DNA from: Neoroseomonas lacus
GTDB taxonomy: Bacteria > Pseudomonadota > Alphaproteobacteria > Acetobacterales > Acetobacteraceae
Reading direction: 5' to 3'
Length of the DNA: 64,000 bases
Assembly: GCF_014644535.1 (NCBI RefSeq)
Contig: NZ_BMKW01000004.1
Location: 310,001-374,000 of the forward strand
In this document: one piece after another, positions 44,501 through 52,881 of the stretch
Numbering within the stretch: the first letter of the stretch is position 1
Layout: every line of letters starts with the position of its first letter
Made by a program: the position numbers and the translations under genes
The notes under the pieces: generated by a model
Databases searched by the model: none
Told to the model about the DNA's origin: nothing
The model's input: the letters and a program-made list of their open reading frames with translations, nothing else

Positions 44501-44646
44501 ACCACCATGACCTTGAGGGTGAACCCCGGATCCTCCGCCCGTCCAAGCCGCAGATAGGCGAAGGCCCCGGCGGCGCCGAGCATGATGATCAGGAACAAGG
44601 TCAGCGCACCGTTGCGCACACCCCAGTCGGAAAGGTTGAAGCCCAT
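41575..44646 (-). CDS. RND-family efflux permease
   Basis: A 1023-residue inner-membrane pump of the AcrB/HAE-RND fold. The N-terminal helix (GALTLFLIIMLGAAGAFAYL) leads into a large periplasmic porter domain; the proton-relay Asp pair is in ILSLGLLVDDAIIAIE, and the second half repeats the pattern up to LLGVIALAGMVMRNTQILVDQ. It exports a drug or organic compound using proton motive force, with the fusion protein upstream. The gene is 12 bp after the fusion protein gene. No outer-membrane factor is adjacent, so it borrows one. Confidence 0.93.
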   Translation of the reverse strand: MGFNLSDWGVRNGALTLFLIIMLGAAGAFAYLRLGRAEDPGFTLKVMVVTAQWPGATAEEMQRQVADPIESRLQDLAYLDRVETFTRPGQAVMTIVLRDTTPPREVQALWYQVRKKVGDIRQALPSGVLGPFFDDEYSDVWSAIYAVSGAENAELVRQAEAIRARLLRVPGVDKVKIFGEQAQRIHVEVAHARLASLGVQPQAIIDALARHNPVAPAGVVEGSDTRLHLRVDGGFDGLSAIREVPIAAGGRSLRLGDIAEVSRGYADPPSSGIRQGGQPAVLVAVAKQPGVNVLTLGADLAAAMEAQRRVTPVGITVTPIVDQAHVVEESVAEFLLKFVAALGVVMVISFLSLGVRAGIIVALSVPLTLAIVFLLMLATGMELERVTLGALILSLGLLVDDAIIAIETMVVKLEQGWTRAKAATFAWTSTAGPMLSGTLVTVAGFLPVGFARSSAGEYAGGIFWVVGFALIASWVVAVLFTPWLGVKLLPSPKPGSHHEAYDGHGYRLLRRVVGWSVSHRLVVIGGTLLVMVAGFAAMGVVRKQFFPTSARLELLVDVNLRQGASFAATLEAARRLEQALEGDVDARLVTTYLGQGSPRFFLALNPDLPNEAFAKLVVQARDVPARERLRERLIGLVQDGLVPEARVRVSRLDFGPPVGYPVQFRVHGDDPAALRTAAEQVLAVMRATPGTRDASLSWSERAPSLRLELDRARVAELGLSPAQVASSLQLLLTGATATQYREGNRLIDVVLRAPANERLTTETLADLSLATPAGPVPLSQVARLVPVSEEPILFRRNREAYITVRADVAPGLQGPDVSVAVAARLRPVIDALPVGLRIETGGATEESGKANAALFAIFPVMVAAMLVLLMAQLRHFGRTAMVFVTAPLGIPGAAFALLAMDAPFGFVALLGVIALAGMVMRNTQILVDQVRQDLEAGCDLRTAIIESTVRRTRPVLLTALAAVLAFIPLTHSVFWGPMAIAMIGGLSLATVATLMVAPALYALALPWRRRAAARAGLAFAPAE

Positions 44647-44658
44647 GGAGGCGCAGCC

Positions 44659-45741
44659 TCAGCGCAGCGTCGCGGCGGCGCGGGTCTGCACCACGCGCAC
44701 CTGGCTGCCGGCATCGAGCAGTTGCGGGCCGAGCGCGACGACCTTGTCGCCTTCCGCCAGCGCCCCGCGCAGCGCCACCTGCGCCTCGCCGAGATGGGCG
44801 ACCTCGACCGGCACGGCGACGAGGCGGCTGCCCTGCACCTTCCACACCATCGGGCCCTGGCCGCGATCGAGCAGGGCCGAGGCGGGCAGCAGCGCGACCG
44901 GCGCGGATTCGGCGCGCAGCCGCACCGTGCCAGTCATGCCGAGCGCGGCCCAGCCCGGCGCATCCGGCAGGGCGAAGCGCACGGCATAAGTGCGCAACGT
45001 CGCATCGGCCTGGGGCGCCACCTCGCGCAGATGGGCGGCGATCGGCTCGCTGGGTCTGGCCCAGAGCAGAGCCTCCGCCCGCGCGGTGGCGAGGTCGGGC
45101 AGGGCGCCTTCGGGCACCTGCACCAGCAATTCGCGCTCGGCCGGGTCGGCCATGCGCATCACCACCTGGCCCTCGCCGACCACCTGGCCGGCCTCGGCAA
45201 GGATGGCGGTGACGACGCCATCCGACGGCGCACGCAGGATGGTGTGGTCGAGCCGGTTGCGTGCCAATTCCAGCGCGGCCCGGGCGGAGGCGACGCGTTC
45301 CTCCGCACTGCGCGCGGTGGTCTGGCGCTGTTCGTCGAAGGCGGCGGCGACATGCCCGGCGACGAGCAGGGTGCGCGAGCGGCCGGCTTCGGCCAGCGCC
45401 CGGCGCGCCTCGGCTTCGGCGGCGGCGAGGTCCGCCTCGGCTCCGCGGACCGAAAGTGCGATGTCGGTCGGGTCAATGCGGGCGAGATCCTGCCCCGCGG
45501 TCACCGTGGCGCCCATGTCGACCAGCCGCGCGGCGATGCGCCCGCCGGCGCGGAAGGCGAGGTCGGCCTCGCGCCGGGCGCGGATCACGCCGGCGAAGGC
45601 GCGCGGCTGCTCGGCTGGGGCGAAGCGGATTTCGGCGACCTGGATGGGCTTTGGCGCCTCGGCCTCGGCGGCCTGGGGGCCGGGGTCGCGACAGCCGGCC
45701 AGGAGGGCGAGGGCAGTAAGGGCAAGGACGGGGACGCGCAT
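44659..45741 (-). CDS. RND efflux membrane fusion lipoprotein
   Basis: A 360-residue periplasmic adaptor. The N-terminus MRVPVLALTALALLAGC has a lipobox. It contains the HlyD-like barrel-sandwich segment (VIRARREADLAFRAGGRIA), a long alpha-hairpin rich in Ala/Glu (AEADLAAAEAEARRALAEAG), then DHTILRAPSDGVVTAILAE and the beta-barrel. It joins the RND pump to the outer-membrane channel. ATG at 45741 follows AGGAG; the upstream reading is a shadow. A TetR gene lies 58 bp upstream in the same direction. Confidence 0.92.
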   Translation of the reverse strand: MRVPVLALTALALLAGCRDPGPQAAEAEAPKPIQVAEIRFAPAEQPRAFAGVIRARREADLAFRAGGRIAARLVDMGATVTAGQDLARIDPTDIALSVRGAEADLAAAEAEARRALAEAGRSRTLLVAGHVAAAFDEQRQTTARSAEERVASARAALELARNRLDHTILRAPSDGVVTAILAEAGQVVGEGQVVMRMADPAERELLVQVPEGALPDLATARAEALLWARPSEPIAAHLREVAPQADATLRTYAVRFALPDAPGWAALGMTGTVRLRAESAPVALLPASALLDRGQGPMVWKVQGSRLVAVPVEVAHLGEAQVALRGALAEGDKVVALGPQLLDAGSQVRVVQTRAAATLR

Positions 45742-45765
45742 GGCGGATCTCCTGGGAGTGGCCAG

Positions 45766-45793
45766 GTTATCCAAGTTGAGTGAGAAAAGTCAA
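45766..45793 (-). promoter_or_regulatory. Promoter and overlapping operator of the efflux genes
   Basis: On the minus strand TTGACT (45788-45793) and GATAAC (45766-45771) are spaced 16 bp as -35 and -10 candidates. The -35 overlaps the inverted repeat TTGACTTTTCTCACTCAA (45776-45793), whose arms TTGA-C/G-T match. A TetR dimer bound here would block RNA polymerase, fitting repression by the neighbouring TetR gene. Proposed from sequence only. Confidence 0.45.
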
Positions 45794-45799
45794 TAATCG

Positions 45800-46432
45800 T
45801 CAGTGATCAGGTCTCAATCCTTTGATCAGCAAGTCGAGCATCGATTCGAGCTCCCCGGCCATCCGGATCTCATCCGTCAGATTCTTGGCGAGGCTCTCCG
45901 CGATGAGCACCGGGTGCATCCAGCACAGCGTCGCCTGCTTGATCATCCGCGCCGTCGCGGCGGCGTCGAGGGCCCCGAATTCCCCCCGCGCCGCGCCATC
46001 GGCCAACACCCGGCCGAGCGCGCTTTCGACCCGGGCGATGAAGGCGGCGACCACGCCCCAGTGCTCGGCCATGGCCGCGGTGACCATGTCGTGCATGCGC
46101 TTTTCCTTGAAGAAAAGCGCCATGTGGCGGGCGTGCAGCAGACGCATCATGCCGCGCAGGCGGTCGGCGGCGGCGCCGGGACCATTGGCGATGGCGTCGA
46201 GGTCTCCGGCGACGCCGGCCAGCAACCGCTCGGCGATCGCCTCGTTGATGGCGCTTTTCGAGGCGAAGAAGCGATAGACATTGGCTGGCGACATGCGGAG
46301 TTCGCGGGCGATGTCGGCCACCGCCGTCTTCTGGTATCCCATGGAGCGGAACAGCGCCTCGGCGGCGTCGAGAATGTTCAGCCGCGTAGCGGCTGCGCGA
46401 TCTTCCTGGGTGCCTGGGCTCATTCGATTCAT
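45800..46432 (-). CDS. TetR-family transcriptional regulator
   Basis: A 210-residue regulator. The HTH reads NILDAAEALFRSMGYQKTAVADIARELRMSPANVYRFFASK, here cited only in parts: ILDAAEALFRSMGYQKT and MSPANVYRFFASK. The C-terminal ligand domain is variable. It precedes the efflux fusion protein gene in the same direction with 58 bp between, so it is the likely repressor of the pump and of itself. The ATG at 46432 is chosen over 46423. The wider reading upstream is a shadow of the rhodanese gene. Confidence 0.9.
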   Translation of the reverse strand: MNRMSPGTQEDRAAATRLNILDAAEALFRSMGYQKTAVADIARELRMSPANVYRFFASKSAINEAIAERLLAGVAGDLDAIANGPGAAADRLRGMMRLLHARHMALFFKEKRMHDMVTAAMAEHWGVVAAFIARVESALGRVLADGAARGEFGALDAAATARMIKQATLCWMHPVLIAESLAKNLTDEIRMAGELESMLDLLIKGLRPDH

Positions 46433-46573
46433 GGTCTGAAAGAATCCGTCAGTCGTCAGAGCATCATACGGTCGGCCTGCCGCGGATGGAAGCAATGACA
46501 CCATCGTGGCTGTTGCCCTTGCTGCACCACCGTACCATTTTGATAGCAGCATTTTCCCGCAAGGAGCCGCACT

Positions 46574-46990
46574 GTGGCAGGCGTTCCGGATATCAGCCCG
46601 AAAGAGACTTGGCGGCGCCTCTCCGAGGATGCCGATACTGCGCTGGTCGATGTCCGCACCGATGCGGAATGGAATTTCGTCGGCCTGCCGGACCTCGCCG
46701 CGGTAGGCAAGCAGCCTGTGCTCATCCCCTGGCAGATCTACCCGACCATGCAGGTGAACGGGCATTTCGCCGACCATCTGCACAAGGCGGGGCTGACTTC
46801 GCTGCACAAGATCTTCTTCATCTGCCGGTCCGGCGCGCGCTCGCTGGCGGCGGGCCAGGCGGCGCAGGCGGCGGGCTTCCCGCATGTCTTCAACGTGGCC
46901 GATGGCTTCGAGGGCCCGGCCGATGCGGATGGCCATCGCGGCACCGTCGCCGGCTGGAAGGCCGACGGCCTGCCCTGGCGGCAACGTTGA
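46574..46990 (+). CDS. Rhodanese-like sulfurtransferase domain protein
   Basis: A 138-residue single-domain rhodanese. The active-site loop is FICRSGARS, with the catalytic Cys and Arg. DADTALVDVRTDAEWNFVG gives the CH2A-like motif. It transfers sulfane sulfur or acts as a sulfur carrier. The GTG start at 46574 follows AAGGAG. It is divergent from the TetR gene and 43 bp upstream of the DUF3237 gene, and may be co-transcribed with it. Confidence 0.9.
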   Translation: MAGVPDISPKETWRRLSEDADTALVDVRTDAEWNFVGLPDLAAVGKQPVLIPWQIYPTMQVNGHFADHLHKAGLTSLHKIFFICRSGARSLAAGQAAQAAGFPHVFNVADGFEGPADADGHRGTVAGWKADGLPWRQR

Positions 46991-47033
46991 AGCGCGGGCA
47001 TTCTCCCCTCACCATTCAATGGGGGAGAACGCC

Positions 47034-47501
47034 ATGACCACCTTGCCGCTGACATCCGAGTTCCTGTTCCGCTTGGCGCTGTCTGCCGGCGCGCCGCAGA
47101 TGGCTGGCACCGCGACCAATGGCGAGCTGCGCATCATTCCGGTGACGGGCGGCACAGCTGAGGGCCCGCGCTTCACCGGCGAATTGGTGCCCGGCACGGC
47201 GGCCGACTGGCTGCGCGTCTTCCCTGACGGCACCGCGCATATGGATGTTCGGCTGACGCTGAAATCGACCTCGGGTGCCATCGTCTACATGCACTACACC
47301 GGCCTGCGTCATGGCCCGGCCGAGGTGCTGGCCCGAATGAACAGCGGCCAGCCGACCGATCCCTCGGAGTATTATTTCCGCACCGCCATCCGCTTCGAAA
47401 CCGGCTCACCGGAATTCGCCTGGATGAACAAGGTGATCGCCGTGGGCATCGGCCAGCGCCCCCCTTCGGGCCCGACCTACGACGTCTACGCCATCGCCTG
47501 A
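47034..47501 (+). CDS. DUF3237 (UPF0311) family protein
   Basis: A 155-residue protein of the DUF3237 family. Family blocks are RIIPVTGGTAEGPRFTGELV, DWLRVFPDGTAHMDVRLTL, YMHYTGLRHG and YYFRTAIRFETGSPEFAWM. The function of the family is unknown; it often stands near catabolic or regulatory genes. The start at 47034 follows GGGGGAGAACGCC. It ends just before a stem-loop. Confidence 0.88.
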   Translation: MTTLPLTSEFLFRLALSAGAPQMAGTATNGELRIIPVTGGTAEGPRFTGELVPGTAADWLRVFPDGTAHMDVRLTLKSTSGAIVYMHYTGLRHGPAEVLARMNSGQPTDPSEYYFRTAIRFETGSPEFAWMNKVIAVGIGQRPPSGPTYDVYAIA

Positions 47502-47556
47502 TGGCCGCCCCCGCCGCGCCAGTGCTGCCCAGGTAACCGACAAAAAAAGAGGGGGT

Positions 47557-47578
47557 GCGGGGGAGTTCGCTCCCCCGC
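47557..47578 (-). terminator. Rho-independent terminator for the Bug receptor gene
   Basis: A perfect 9-bp stem GCGGGGGAG, loop TTCG, CTCCCCCGC. On the minus strand it is followed by ACCCCCTC and seven T, so it ends transcripts of the minus-strand gene 47588-48556. The same hairpin may also slow plus-strand transcription after the DUF3237 gene. Confidence 0.75.
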
Positions 47579-47587
47579 CCTTCACGT

Positions 47588-48556
47588 CTACCGCGGCACA
47601 TCCAGCCGTTGCAGGATCGGCCGCCACTGCTCGTCCGACCGCTTCAGGAAGGCCGCGAAATCATCCGGTGTGCCGCCGGCAAGGAACTGCCCATCGGTGG
47701 TCAGGCGTTCGCGAATGCGGGCATCCTGCAGCGCCTGGTTCGCCGCGGCATTCACCCGCAGCACGAAGTCCGCCGTCGTCCCGGCGGGAGCGAGCAGCCC
47801 GAACCACGACAGCACGTCGAGCCCTGGGGCATATTGCGCGATGGAAGGCACGTCGGGCGTCGATTCCACCCGCCGCTCACTGGTCCAGGCGATCAGCCGT
47901 CCTTGCCGGTTGCGGTAGACCGGCTGACCGGTGCCGCCGGCGACGATCAGCATGTCGATGTCGCCGGCCAGGAAGGCCGTGAGCTGCGCCGAATCTCCTC
48001 GATAGGTGACGTCCTGCATCGTGATGCCGAGGCGTTCCATCACCATCAACATTGCCACATTGGTCAGCGTGGTCGGGCCATTCGTGCCGTAGGTCATCAG
48101 CCCGGGGCGCGCCTTGGCCGCCGCGACCCAGGCCGGCACGTCGACCGGCCCGCCCTCGAGCCTGGTGATGATGGCGAAGGGGAAGGTCGTCGCCAGCATG
48201 ACGGGGGCGAAGTCCTCCACCTTGTAGGGAAGGTTCGGCACGATCACGGGGTTGATGGTCAGGGTGGTGCCGGCGGCCATCAACAGGGTCAGCCCGTCCG
48301 GCCGCGACCGCGCGACGTATTCTGCGCCGATCACGGTGTTCGCGCCGGGGCGGTTTTCCACCTGCACCGGTTGGCCGAGCACCGTCGTCATCCGCTCGGC
48401 CAGCAGCCGGCTGACGATGTCCGTGCTGCCGCCAGGCGCGAAGGGGACGACGATGGTGATCGGCCGCGCCGCCCCCTGCGCCAGGGCGGACGCGGGAAGC
48501 GCGGCAAGGCTCGCCAATGCGCCGGCGAGCGGCCGGCGTCCGATGCTGAAGGTCAT
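47588..48556 (-). CDS. Tripartite tricarboxylate transporter substrate-binding protein (Bug family)
   Basis: A 322-residue periplasmic receptor. The signal peptide is MTFSIGRRPLAGALASLAAL, with cleavage near ALAQ. ITIVVPFAPGGSTDIVSRLL, VENRPGANTVIGAEYVA and VTYRGDSAQLTAFLAGDID are the Bug blocks. It binds a carboxylate and delivers it to a TctAB pair encoded elsewhere. It follows the amino-acid ABC permeases by about 70 bp and may be a separate unit. ATG at 48556 is used; 48568 is an alternative with poor spacing. It is the second orphan receptor in this window. Confidence 0.92.
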   Translation of the reverse strand: MTFSIGRRPLAGALASLAALPASALAQGAARPITIVVPFAPGGSTDIVSRLLAERMTTVLGQPVQVENRPGANTVIGAEYVARSRPDGLTLLMAAGTTLTINPVIVPNLPYKVEDFAPVMLATTFPFAIITRLEGGPVDVPAWVAAAKARPGLMTYGTNGPTTLTNVAMLMVMERLGITMQDVTYRGDSAQLTAFLAGDIDMLIVAGGTGQPVYRNRQGRLIAWTSERRVESTPDVPSIAQYAPGLDVLSWFGLLAPAGTTADFVLRVNAAANQALQDARIRERLTTDGQFLAGGTPDDFAAFLKRSDEQWRPILQRLDVPR

Positions 48557-48629
48557 GGAGCGTATCATTCCTGGGCGTTCATGATGGTCGGCCGTGCTCT
48601 GGTGGCGCGGTCGACGCATCATCGCCCGA

Positions 48630-49304
48630 TCAGCGGCGTCCCGCCAACTGCCGGTTCTCCAACTGCGACAACACCCGCACCACCGGCCAGAGCAGGATGA
48701 AATAAACCACCGCCGCCACCATGATCGGTGTGGCATTGTAGGTGACGGACTGCGCCTGGCGTGCCTGGAACAGCAATTCCGGCAGCGCGACGACGGAGGC
48801 GATGGAGGTCAGCTTCACCACCTCCAGCGTGTTCGAGATGAGGTCGGGCAACACGTTGCGCACCGCCTGCGGCAGCACGACGTAGCGCATCGTCTGTCCG
48901 CGGGTGAGGCCGGTCGATCGCGCCGCTTCCAGCTGCCCTTGCGGCACGCTCTCGATGCCGGCGCGCAGGATCTCGCCGTAATAGGCGCCGGTATTGAGGA
49001 AGAAGCCGATCGCCACCGCGCCCCAGGGCCCGACATCAATCCCGATGAAGGGGAGCCCGGCGAAGATGAAGATCAGCAGCACGAGCGGCGGCAGCGCGCG
49101 GAAGGTGTCCACCCACACCCGCAGCGGCCATTTCACCCAAGGGGAGTGAACGGTGGACAGTACCGCGATGATGATGCCGCCGATCATCCCCAGCGGCACC
49201 ACCAGCGCTGAGAGCAGTAACGTCGCCTGCAATCCCTGCCACAGGATCGGCCAGGCATCATGGACGATCTGCCAGTTGAAGAAGGTCTCGATGAACAGGT
49301 CCAT
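48630..49304 (-). CDS. Polar amino-acid ABC importer permease, second copy
   Basis: A 224-residue HisMQ-type permease. The coupling loop is EAARSTGLTRGQTMRYVVLP, and about five helices are seen. It should pair with the permease at 49310 to form the channel fed by the binding protein at 51407 and driven by the ATPase at 50667. It starts 5 bp after the first permease stop; the ORF extends upstream only as a shadow. Confidence 0.9.
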   Translation of the reverse strand: MDLFIETFFNWQIVHDAWPILWQGLQATLLLSALVVPLGMIGGIIIAVLSTVHSPWVKWPLRVWVDTFRALPPLVLLIFIFAGLPFIGIDVGPWGAVAIGFFLNTGAYYGEILRAGIESVPQGQLEAARSTGLTRGQTMRYVVLPQAVRNVLPDLISNTLEVVKLTSIASVVALPELLFQARQAQSVTYNATPIMVAAVVYFILLWPVVRVLSQLENRQLAGRR

Positions 49305-49309
49305 GGGGC

Positions 49310-49990
49310 TCACCGCTTCCACGCGAAGCGCGTTTCGATCCATCGACCGAACACGACGACCGGCAGGAACAGCACCAGATAGGCTATGGCGCCGAGGGTG
49401 AGCGGCGACGGGTTGAAGGAGAACGACACCCCGGCATTCGCCGCGCCCAGGATGTCCGGCACGGCGACCACGGACGCCAGCGCGGTGCCCTTGGTGATGG
49501 CGATGGTGCGGTTCGTCAGCGGCGGGATGGTGATGCGCAGCGCCTGCGGCAGCACGACATAGCCCAGCGTCTGCACGAAGCCGAGCCCGGTGGAACGCGC
49601 CGCCTCCCATTGCCCCTTCGCCACCGAGGTGATGCCGGCCCAGAAGATCTCCTCGGTGAAGGCCATCAGCACCAGCGTCAGCGCCAGCCAGGCGGCGACG
49701 AAACCCGACAACTCGATCCCGGCATTGGGCAGGCCGAAGAACAACAGCACGATAATGACCAACGGCGGCAAGGCGCGGAACAGATCGACAACGAAAATGA
49801 TCAGCCAGTTCAGCGGCCGTATGCCGAAGGCACGCAGCAGTGCCAGCAGCAGCCCGAGCGTGAGCCCGGCGGCGATGATGCACAGCGCCAGCACCACGGT
49901 CAGCCCGAAGCCCTCGATGATCTTGGGCAGGTACTGCGCCATGACCCGGGCATTGAAGAAGCTGTCGGTGAAGCGTTCCCAGCCGGTCAT
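49310..49990 (-). CDS. Polar amino-acid ABC importer permease, first copy
   Basis: A 226-residue HisMQ-family permease with EAARSTGLGFVQTLGYVVLP as the coupling loop and about five membrane helices. It belongs with the downstream permease and the ATPase and binding protein genes further right. An oppositely oriented gene (50074-50658) intervenes between this gene and the ATPase gene, so the two halves of the transporter are now separate transcription units. Confidence 0.9.
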   Translation of the reverse strand: MTGWERFTDSFFNARVMAQYLPKIIEGFGLTVVLALCIIAAGLTLGLLLALLRAFGIRPLNWLIIFVVDLFRALPPLVIIVLLFFGLPNAGIELSGFVAAWLALTLVLMAFTEEIFWAGITSVAKGQWEAARSTGLGFVQTLGYVVLPQALRITIPPLTNRTIAITKGTALASVVAVPDILGAANAGVSFSFNPSPLTLGAIAYLVLFLPVVVFGRWIETRFAWKR

Positions 49991-50073
49991 GGCGCGCGCC
50001 TGCCGCGCCGGGCTGCGCTATGATGACGGCGGCGGGGGCACGGTGCCCTGCCGGCGATGAAAGGATGCACCGG

Positions 50074-50658
50074 ATGCAGCCATTGAAGACCGCGACCCTG
50101 GCCGCCCTGGCCCTGCTCTGCATGGCCGCCGGCCCGCCGCCGGAGGATCAGCGCATGGTCCCCGGCGGGCGAGGCGGCTTCGTCAGCCATGGCGAGGATG
50201 GCTGCTGGCTGTGGGCGAGCGGCCTGCGCGCGGGGGTTGAGATCACCAGCGCCTCCTGGACCGGCCCCTGCCCGGAAGGTCCGGCCGAAGGCGAGGGCCG
50301 CGCCGTGATCACTTGGCGCGAGGACGGCAACGAACGAGCCATGATCTACGAAGGCAGCCTGCGCGGCGGCAAGAACGAGGGCTCGGGCCGCCTGACCATC
50401 ACCGCCGGCAAGCAGGTCCGCGTGACGCAGGAGGGCATGTTCCGCGACGACCATTTCGTCTCGGGTCGGGTCGAGATCCCCGAAGCCGGCATCGTCTATG
50501 AAGGCGGCTGGCGCCTGACCCACCCGAACGGCCGCGGCAAGCTGGTGTTGCGCGGCCGCGTCATCGAGGGCAACTGGACCAATGGCTGCCTGCGCGGCCC
50601 GCGCGGCTGGTTCGCCTTCACCCGCCCCGCGCGCGAATGCGAGGGCATCGACACCTGA
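50074..50658 (+). CDS. Secreted protein with MORN-like repeats
   Basis: A 194-residue protein with a signal peptide (LKTATLAALALLCMAAG). After it come repeated Gly/Tyr-type segments: MIYEGSLRGGKNEGSGRLTI, GMFRDDHFVSGRVEI, IVYEGGWRLTHPNGRGKLVL and EGNWTNGC, resembling MORN motifs. Two or more Cys could form disulfides. Function unknown; such proteins are often envelope-associated. Start at 50074 follows AAAGGA. It is inserted, in opposite orientation, within the amino-acid ABC locus. Confidence 0.75.
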   Translation: MQPLKTATLAALALLCMAAGPPPEDQRMVPGGRGGFVSHGEDGCWLWASGLRAGVEITSASWTGPCPEGPAEGEGRAVITWREDGNERAMIYEGSLRGGKNEGSGRLTITAGKQVRVTQEGMFRDDHFVSGRVEIPEAGIVYEGGWRLTHPNGRGKLVLRGRVIEGNWTNGCLRGPRGWFAFTRPARECEGIDT

Positions 50659-50666
50659 GCGCGGCA

Positions 50667-51407
50667 TCAATGCCGCTCGATCTGCGATATGAAGGCGCGC
50701 GTGCGCGCGTGTTTCGGCGCATCGAAGAAATCGCCCGGCACGCCTTCCTCGACGATCAGCCCATCGGCCATGAACACGACGCGGTCGGCCGCCGCCTTGG
50801 CGAAGCCCATCTCGTGGCTGACCACAACCATGGTCATGCCGTCCTCGCGCAACTCGCGCATCACCGCCAGCACGCCGCCGACCAATTCGGGGTCGAGCGC
50901 GCTGGTCGGTTCGTCGAACAGCATCACCCGCGGCTCCAGCGCGATGGCGCGCGCGATCGCGACGCGCTGCTGCTGCCCGCCTGAGAGTTGCAGCGGGAAA
51001 TGGTCGGCCCGGTCGGCCAGGTGCACGCGCTTGAGCGCTTCCTGCGCCTTCGCCTCCGCCTCGGCGCGGCCCATCCCCTGCACCTTGCGCAGGGCGAGCG
51101 CGACATTCCCGAGCGCGGTCATGTGCGGATAAAGGTTGAAGGACTGGAACACCATGCCGATGCGCTGGCGCGCCTTGTTGATGTCCGTGCGCGCGTCGAG
51201 CATGTCGATGCCGTCCACCACGACCGAGCCGGAGGACGGGTCCTCCAGCCGGTTCAGGCAGCGCAGCAAGGTGGACTTGCCCGACCCCGAGGGGCCGATC
51301 AGGAAGACCAGTTCCTTCTCGGCCACGCGCAAATCCACGCCTTTCAGGACATGAAGATGCCCGAAATGCTTGTGGATCGCGCGCGCCTCGACGATCGGGG
51401 GTGTCAT
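50667..51407 (-). CDS. Polar amino-acid ABC importer ATP-binding protein
   Basis: A 246-residue GlnQ/HisP-type ATPase. Walker A is [13 protein letters not shown], the signature is [16 protein letters not shown], Walker B is [16 protein letters not shown], and the switch His is in [11 protein letters not shown]. It powers the amino-acid importer. The start at 51407 shares one base with the stop of the binding-protein gene (TGATG). Confidence 0.93.
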   Translation of the reverse strand: MTPPIVEARAIHKHFGHLHVLKGVDLRVAEKELVFLIGPSGSGKSTLLRCLNRLEDPSSGSVVVDGIDMLDARTDINKARQRIGMVFQSFNLYPHMTALGNVALALRKVQGMGRAEAEAKAQEALKRVHLADRADHFPLQLSGGQQQRVAIARAIALEPRVMLFDEPTSALDPELVGGVLAVMRELREDGMTMVVVSHEMGFAKAAADRVVFMADGLIVEEGVPGDFFDAPKHARTRAFISQIERH

Positions 51408-52246
51408 CAGCCGCAGTTCGGGTTCTGCGGGGTCGGGTCGAAGCCGGGCAGGTCGGGCACGCCATAGCCGGGGAATTCGATCCGCTCGGCCTGGTCGGGG
51501 CCGGGGGCGGAACCGAACCACTTCTCCGACAGCCGCGCCACGGTGCCGTCACGCTTCATGCAGGTGATGATGTCCTCGACCTGGTTGCGCATCGCGCCGG
51601 AATCGCGGCGGAACGGCGTGCCCCAGTGGAAGCGCGTGCCCGGCAGGACGTAGTCGGCGACATAGAGCGGCGAGCGCGACGCCGAGTAGCGGATCACCGT
51701 ATTGCCCGACAGGTTCGCATAGGCGCGGCCCTGGATGACCGCCTGGGCCGCATCGGCCTGGCTGTCGAAGGCGAGCAGCGTCAGGTTCAGCCGTTCGCGG
51801 TTGTTGTTGACCCATTGCTCATACGGCGTGCCCTTGTTCACGCTGATGGTCTTGCCGCGCAGGTCTTCCTCCGAACGGATCGGCGGGGTGCCGCGACGGA
51901 TGCCGAACTGCAACTCGGTCCACAGATAGCCCTCGGTGAACAGCAGCGCCTGGGCGCGTTCCGGGGTGACCGTGGTGGGGGCGCAAAGGAAATCATACCG
52001 CCCCGCATTCATCGCCGGAATCAGGCCCGAGAAGGCGGCGCTGTCGATCACGATCTCCCGGCCCATCCGGCGCGCGACTTCGCGGAACAGGTCGATCTGG
52101 AAGCCCTGCACGCCGCCCTGGAGTGAGGGGAAGGCGTGCGGGGCGAAGGTGCCATCCACGCCGCAGCGCAGGGGCGGCTGCGTCTGGGCAAGGGCCGGCC
52201 CGGCGGCGATGGCCGAGAGCAAGGCGGCGGCGATGAGCCTGCGCAT
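51407..52246 (-). CDS. Amino-acid ABC importer substrate-binding protein
   Basis: A 279-residue binding protein. The signal peptide is [41 protein letters not shown] and [19 protein letters not shown] are family blocks; the ligand pocket includes [34 protein letters not shown] site precedes the ATG at 52246. GLR-type similarity suggests a polar or acidic amino acid ligand. First gene of the ATPase pair; the permeases follow the inserted opposite gene. Confidence 0.92.
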   Translation of the reverse strand: MRRLIAAALLSAIAAGPALAQTQPPLRCGVDGTFAPHAFPSLQGGVQGFQIDLFREVARRMGREIVIDSAAFSGLIPAMNAGRYDFLCAPTTVTPERAQALLFTEGYLWTELQFGIRRGTPPIRSEEDLRGKTISVNKGTPYEQWVNNNRERLNLTLLAFDSQADAAQAVIQGRAYANLSGNTVIRYSASRSPLYVADYVLPGTRFHWGTPFRRDSGAMRNQVEDIITCMKRDGTVARLSEKWFGSAPGPDQAERIEFPGYGVPDLPGFDPTPQNPNCG

Positions 52247-52390
52247 TGTAAATCCTCCGTGTTGATGCCGTGCAACATTTTCAGATGGCCGCCCTGCTGT
52301 CCATGCAGGCTCCGCCACAAAACTGCCTTATCACCACCCCGGTGGTGCCGCGGCGAGGGTGTTCAACCAGCGCTGAACGGAGCAACCCCC

Positions 52391-52588
52391 ATGCCACTCA
52401 TTCCCATCACGCTGATCGCAACCGGGTTCCTGGGCAACCTCTTGCTGGTGGCGCTGTTGATCGGTGACGCGACGGCGCCGGGGCGCATCCCGCTGGCCGC
52501 CGCCGCCGTGCTGGCGCTGGGCGGCACTGCCTTGATGTTGGGCGGATTGATGTGGCTGGAACCATCCCGCAGGCACAGCGCGGAATAG
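52391..52588 (+). CDS. Small two-helix membrane protein (tentative)
   Basis: A 65-residue reading with two hydrophobic helices, LIATGFLGNLLLVALLIG and LAAAAVLALGGTALMLGGLM. It begins ATGCCACTC and its site (GGAGCAACCCCC) is weak. A membrane peptide is likely if it is expressed; no family is known. It lies in the divergent space of the amino-acid binding protein. Confidence 0.45.
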   Translation: MPLIPITLIATGFLGNLLLVALLIGDATAPGRIPLAAAAVLALGGTALMLGGLMWLEPSRRHSAE

Positions 52589-52881
52589 CCGGACCACGAC
52601 GCTCGCTGGCGGGGGGCTGGTGCCGCCGGCATGCGTGTCGTCGGCATGCCGGCCCACCGGCCGCGGCACGCAGCCTCCCTCGCCGAGGGTCGACAGCCGC
52701 CATCAACTCCCCATCGGGACGCTCTCCGGCCGGACTGACCCGCATCGTGGCGACCCCGCGCCGAGCGCCCGATGCGGCCCGAGATGCACGGCGGCATCGC
52801 ATCTGAACGAGTGATGCAGTCGTTCGGTCCGGCAATCCCGCACATGCCGCCGCATGCTGGTGCTGCGCCCCCGCCGCGCCG

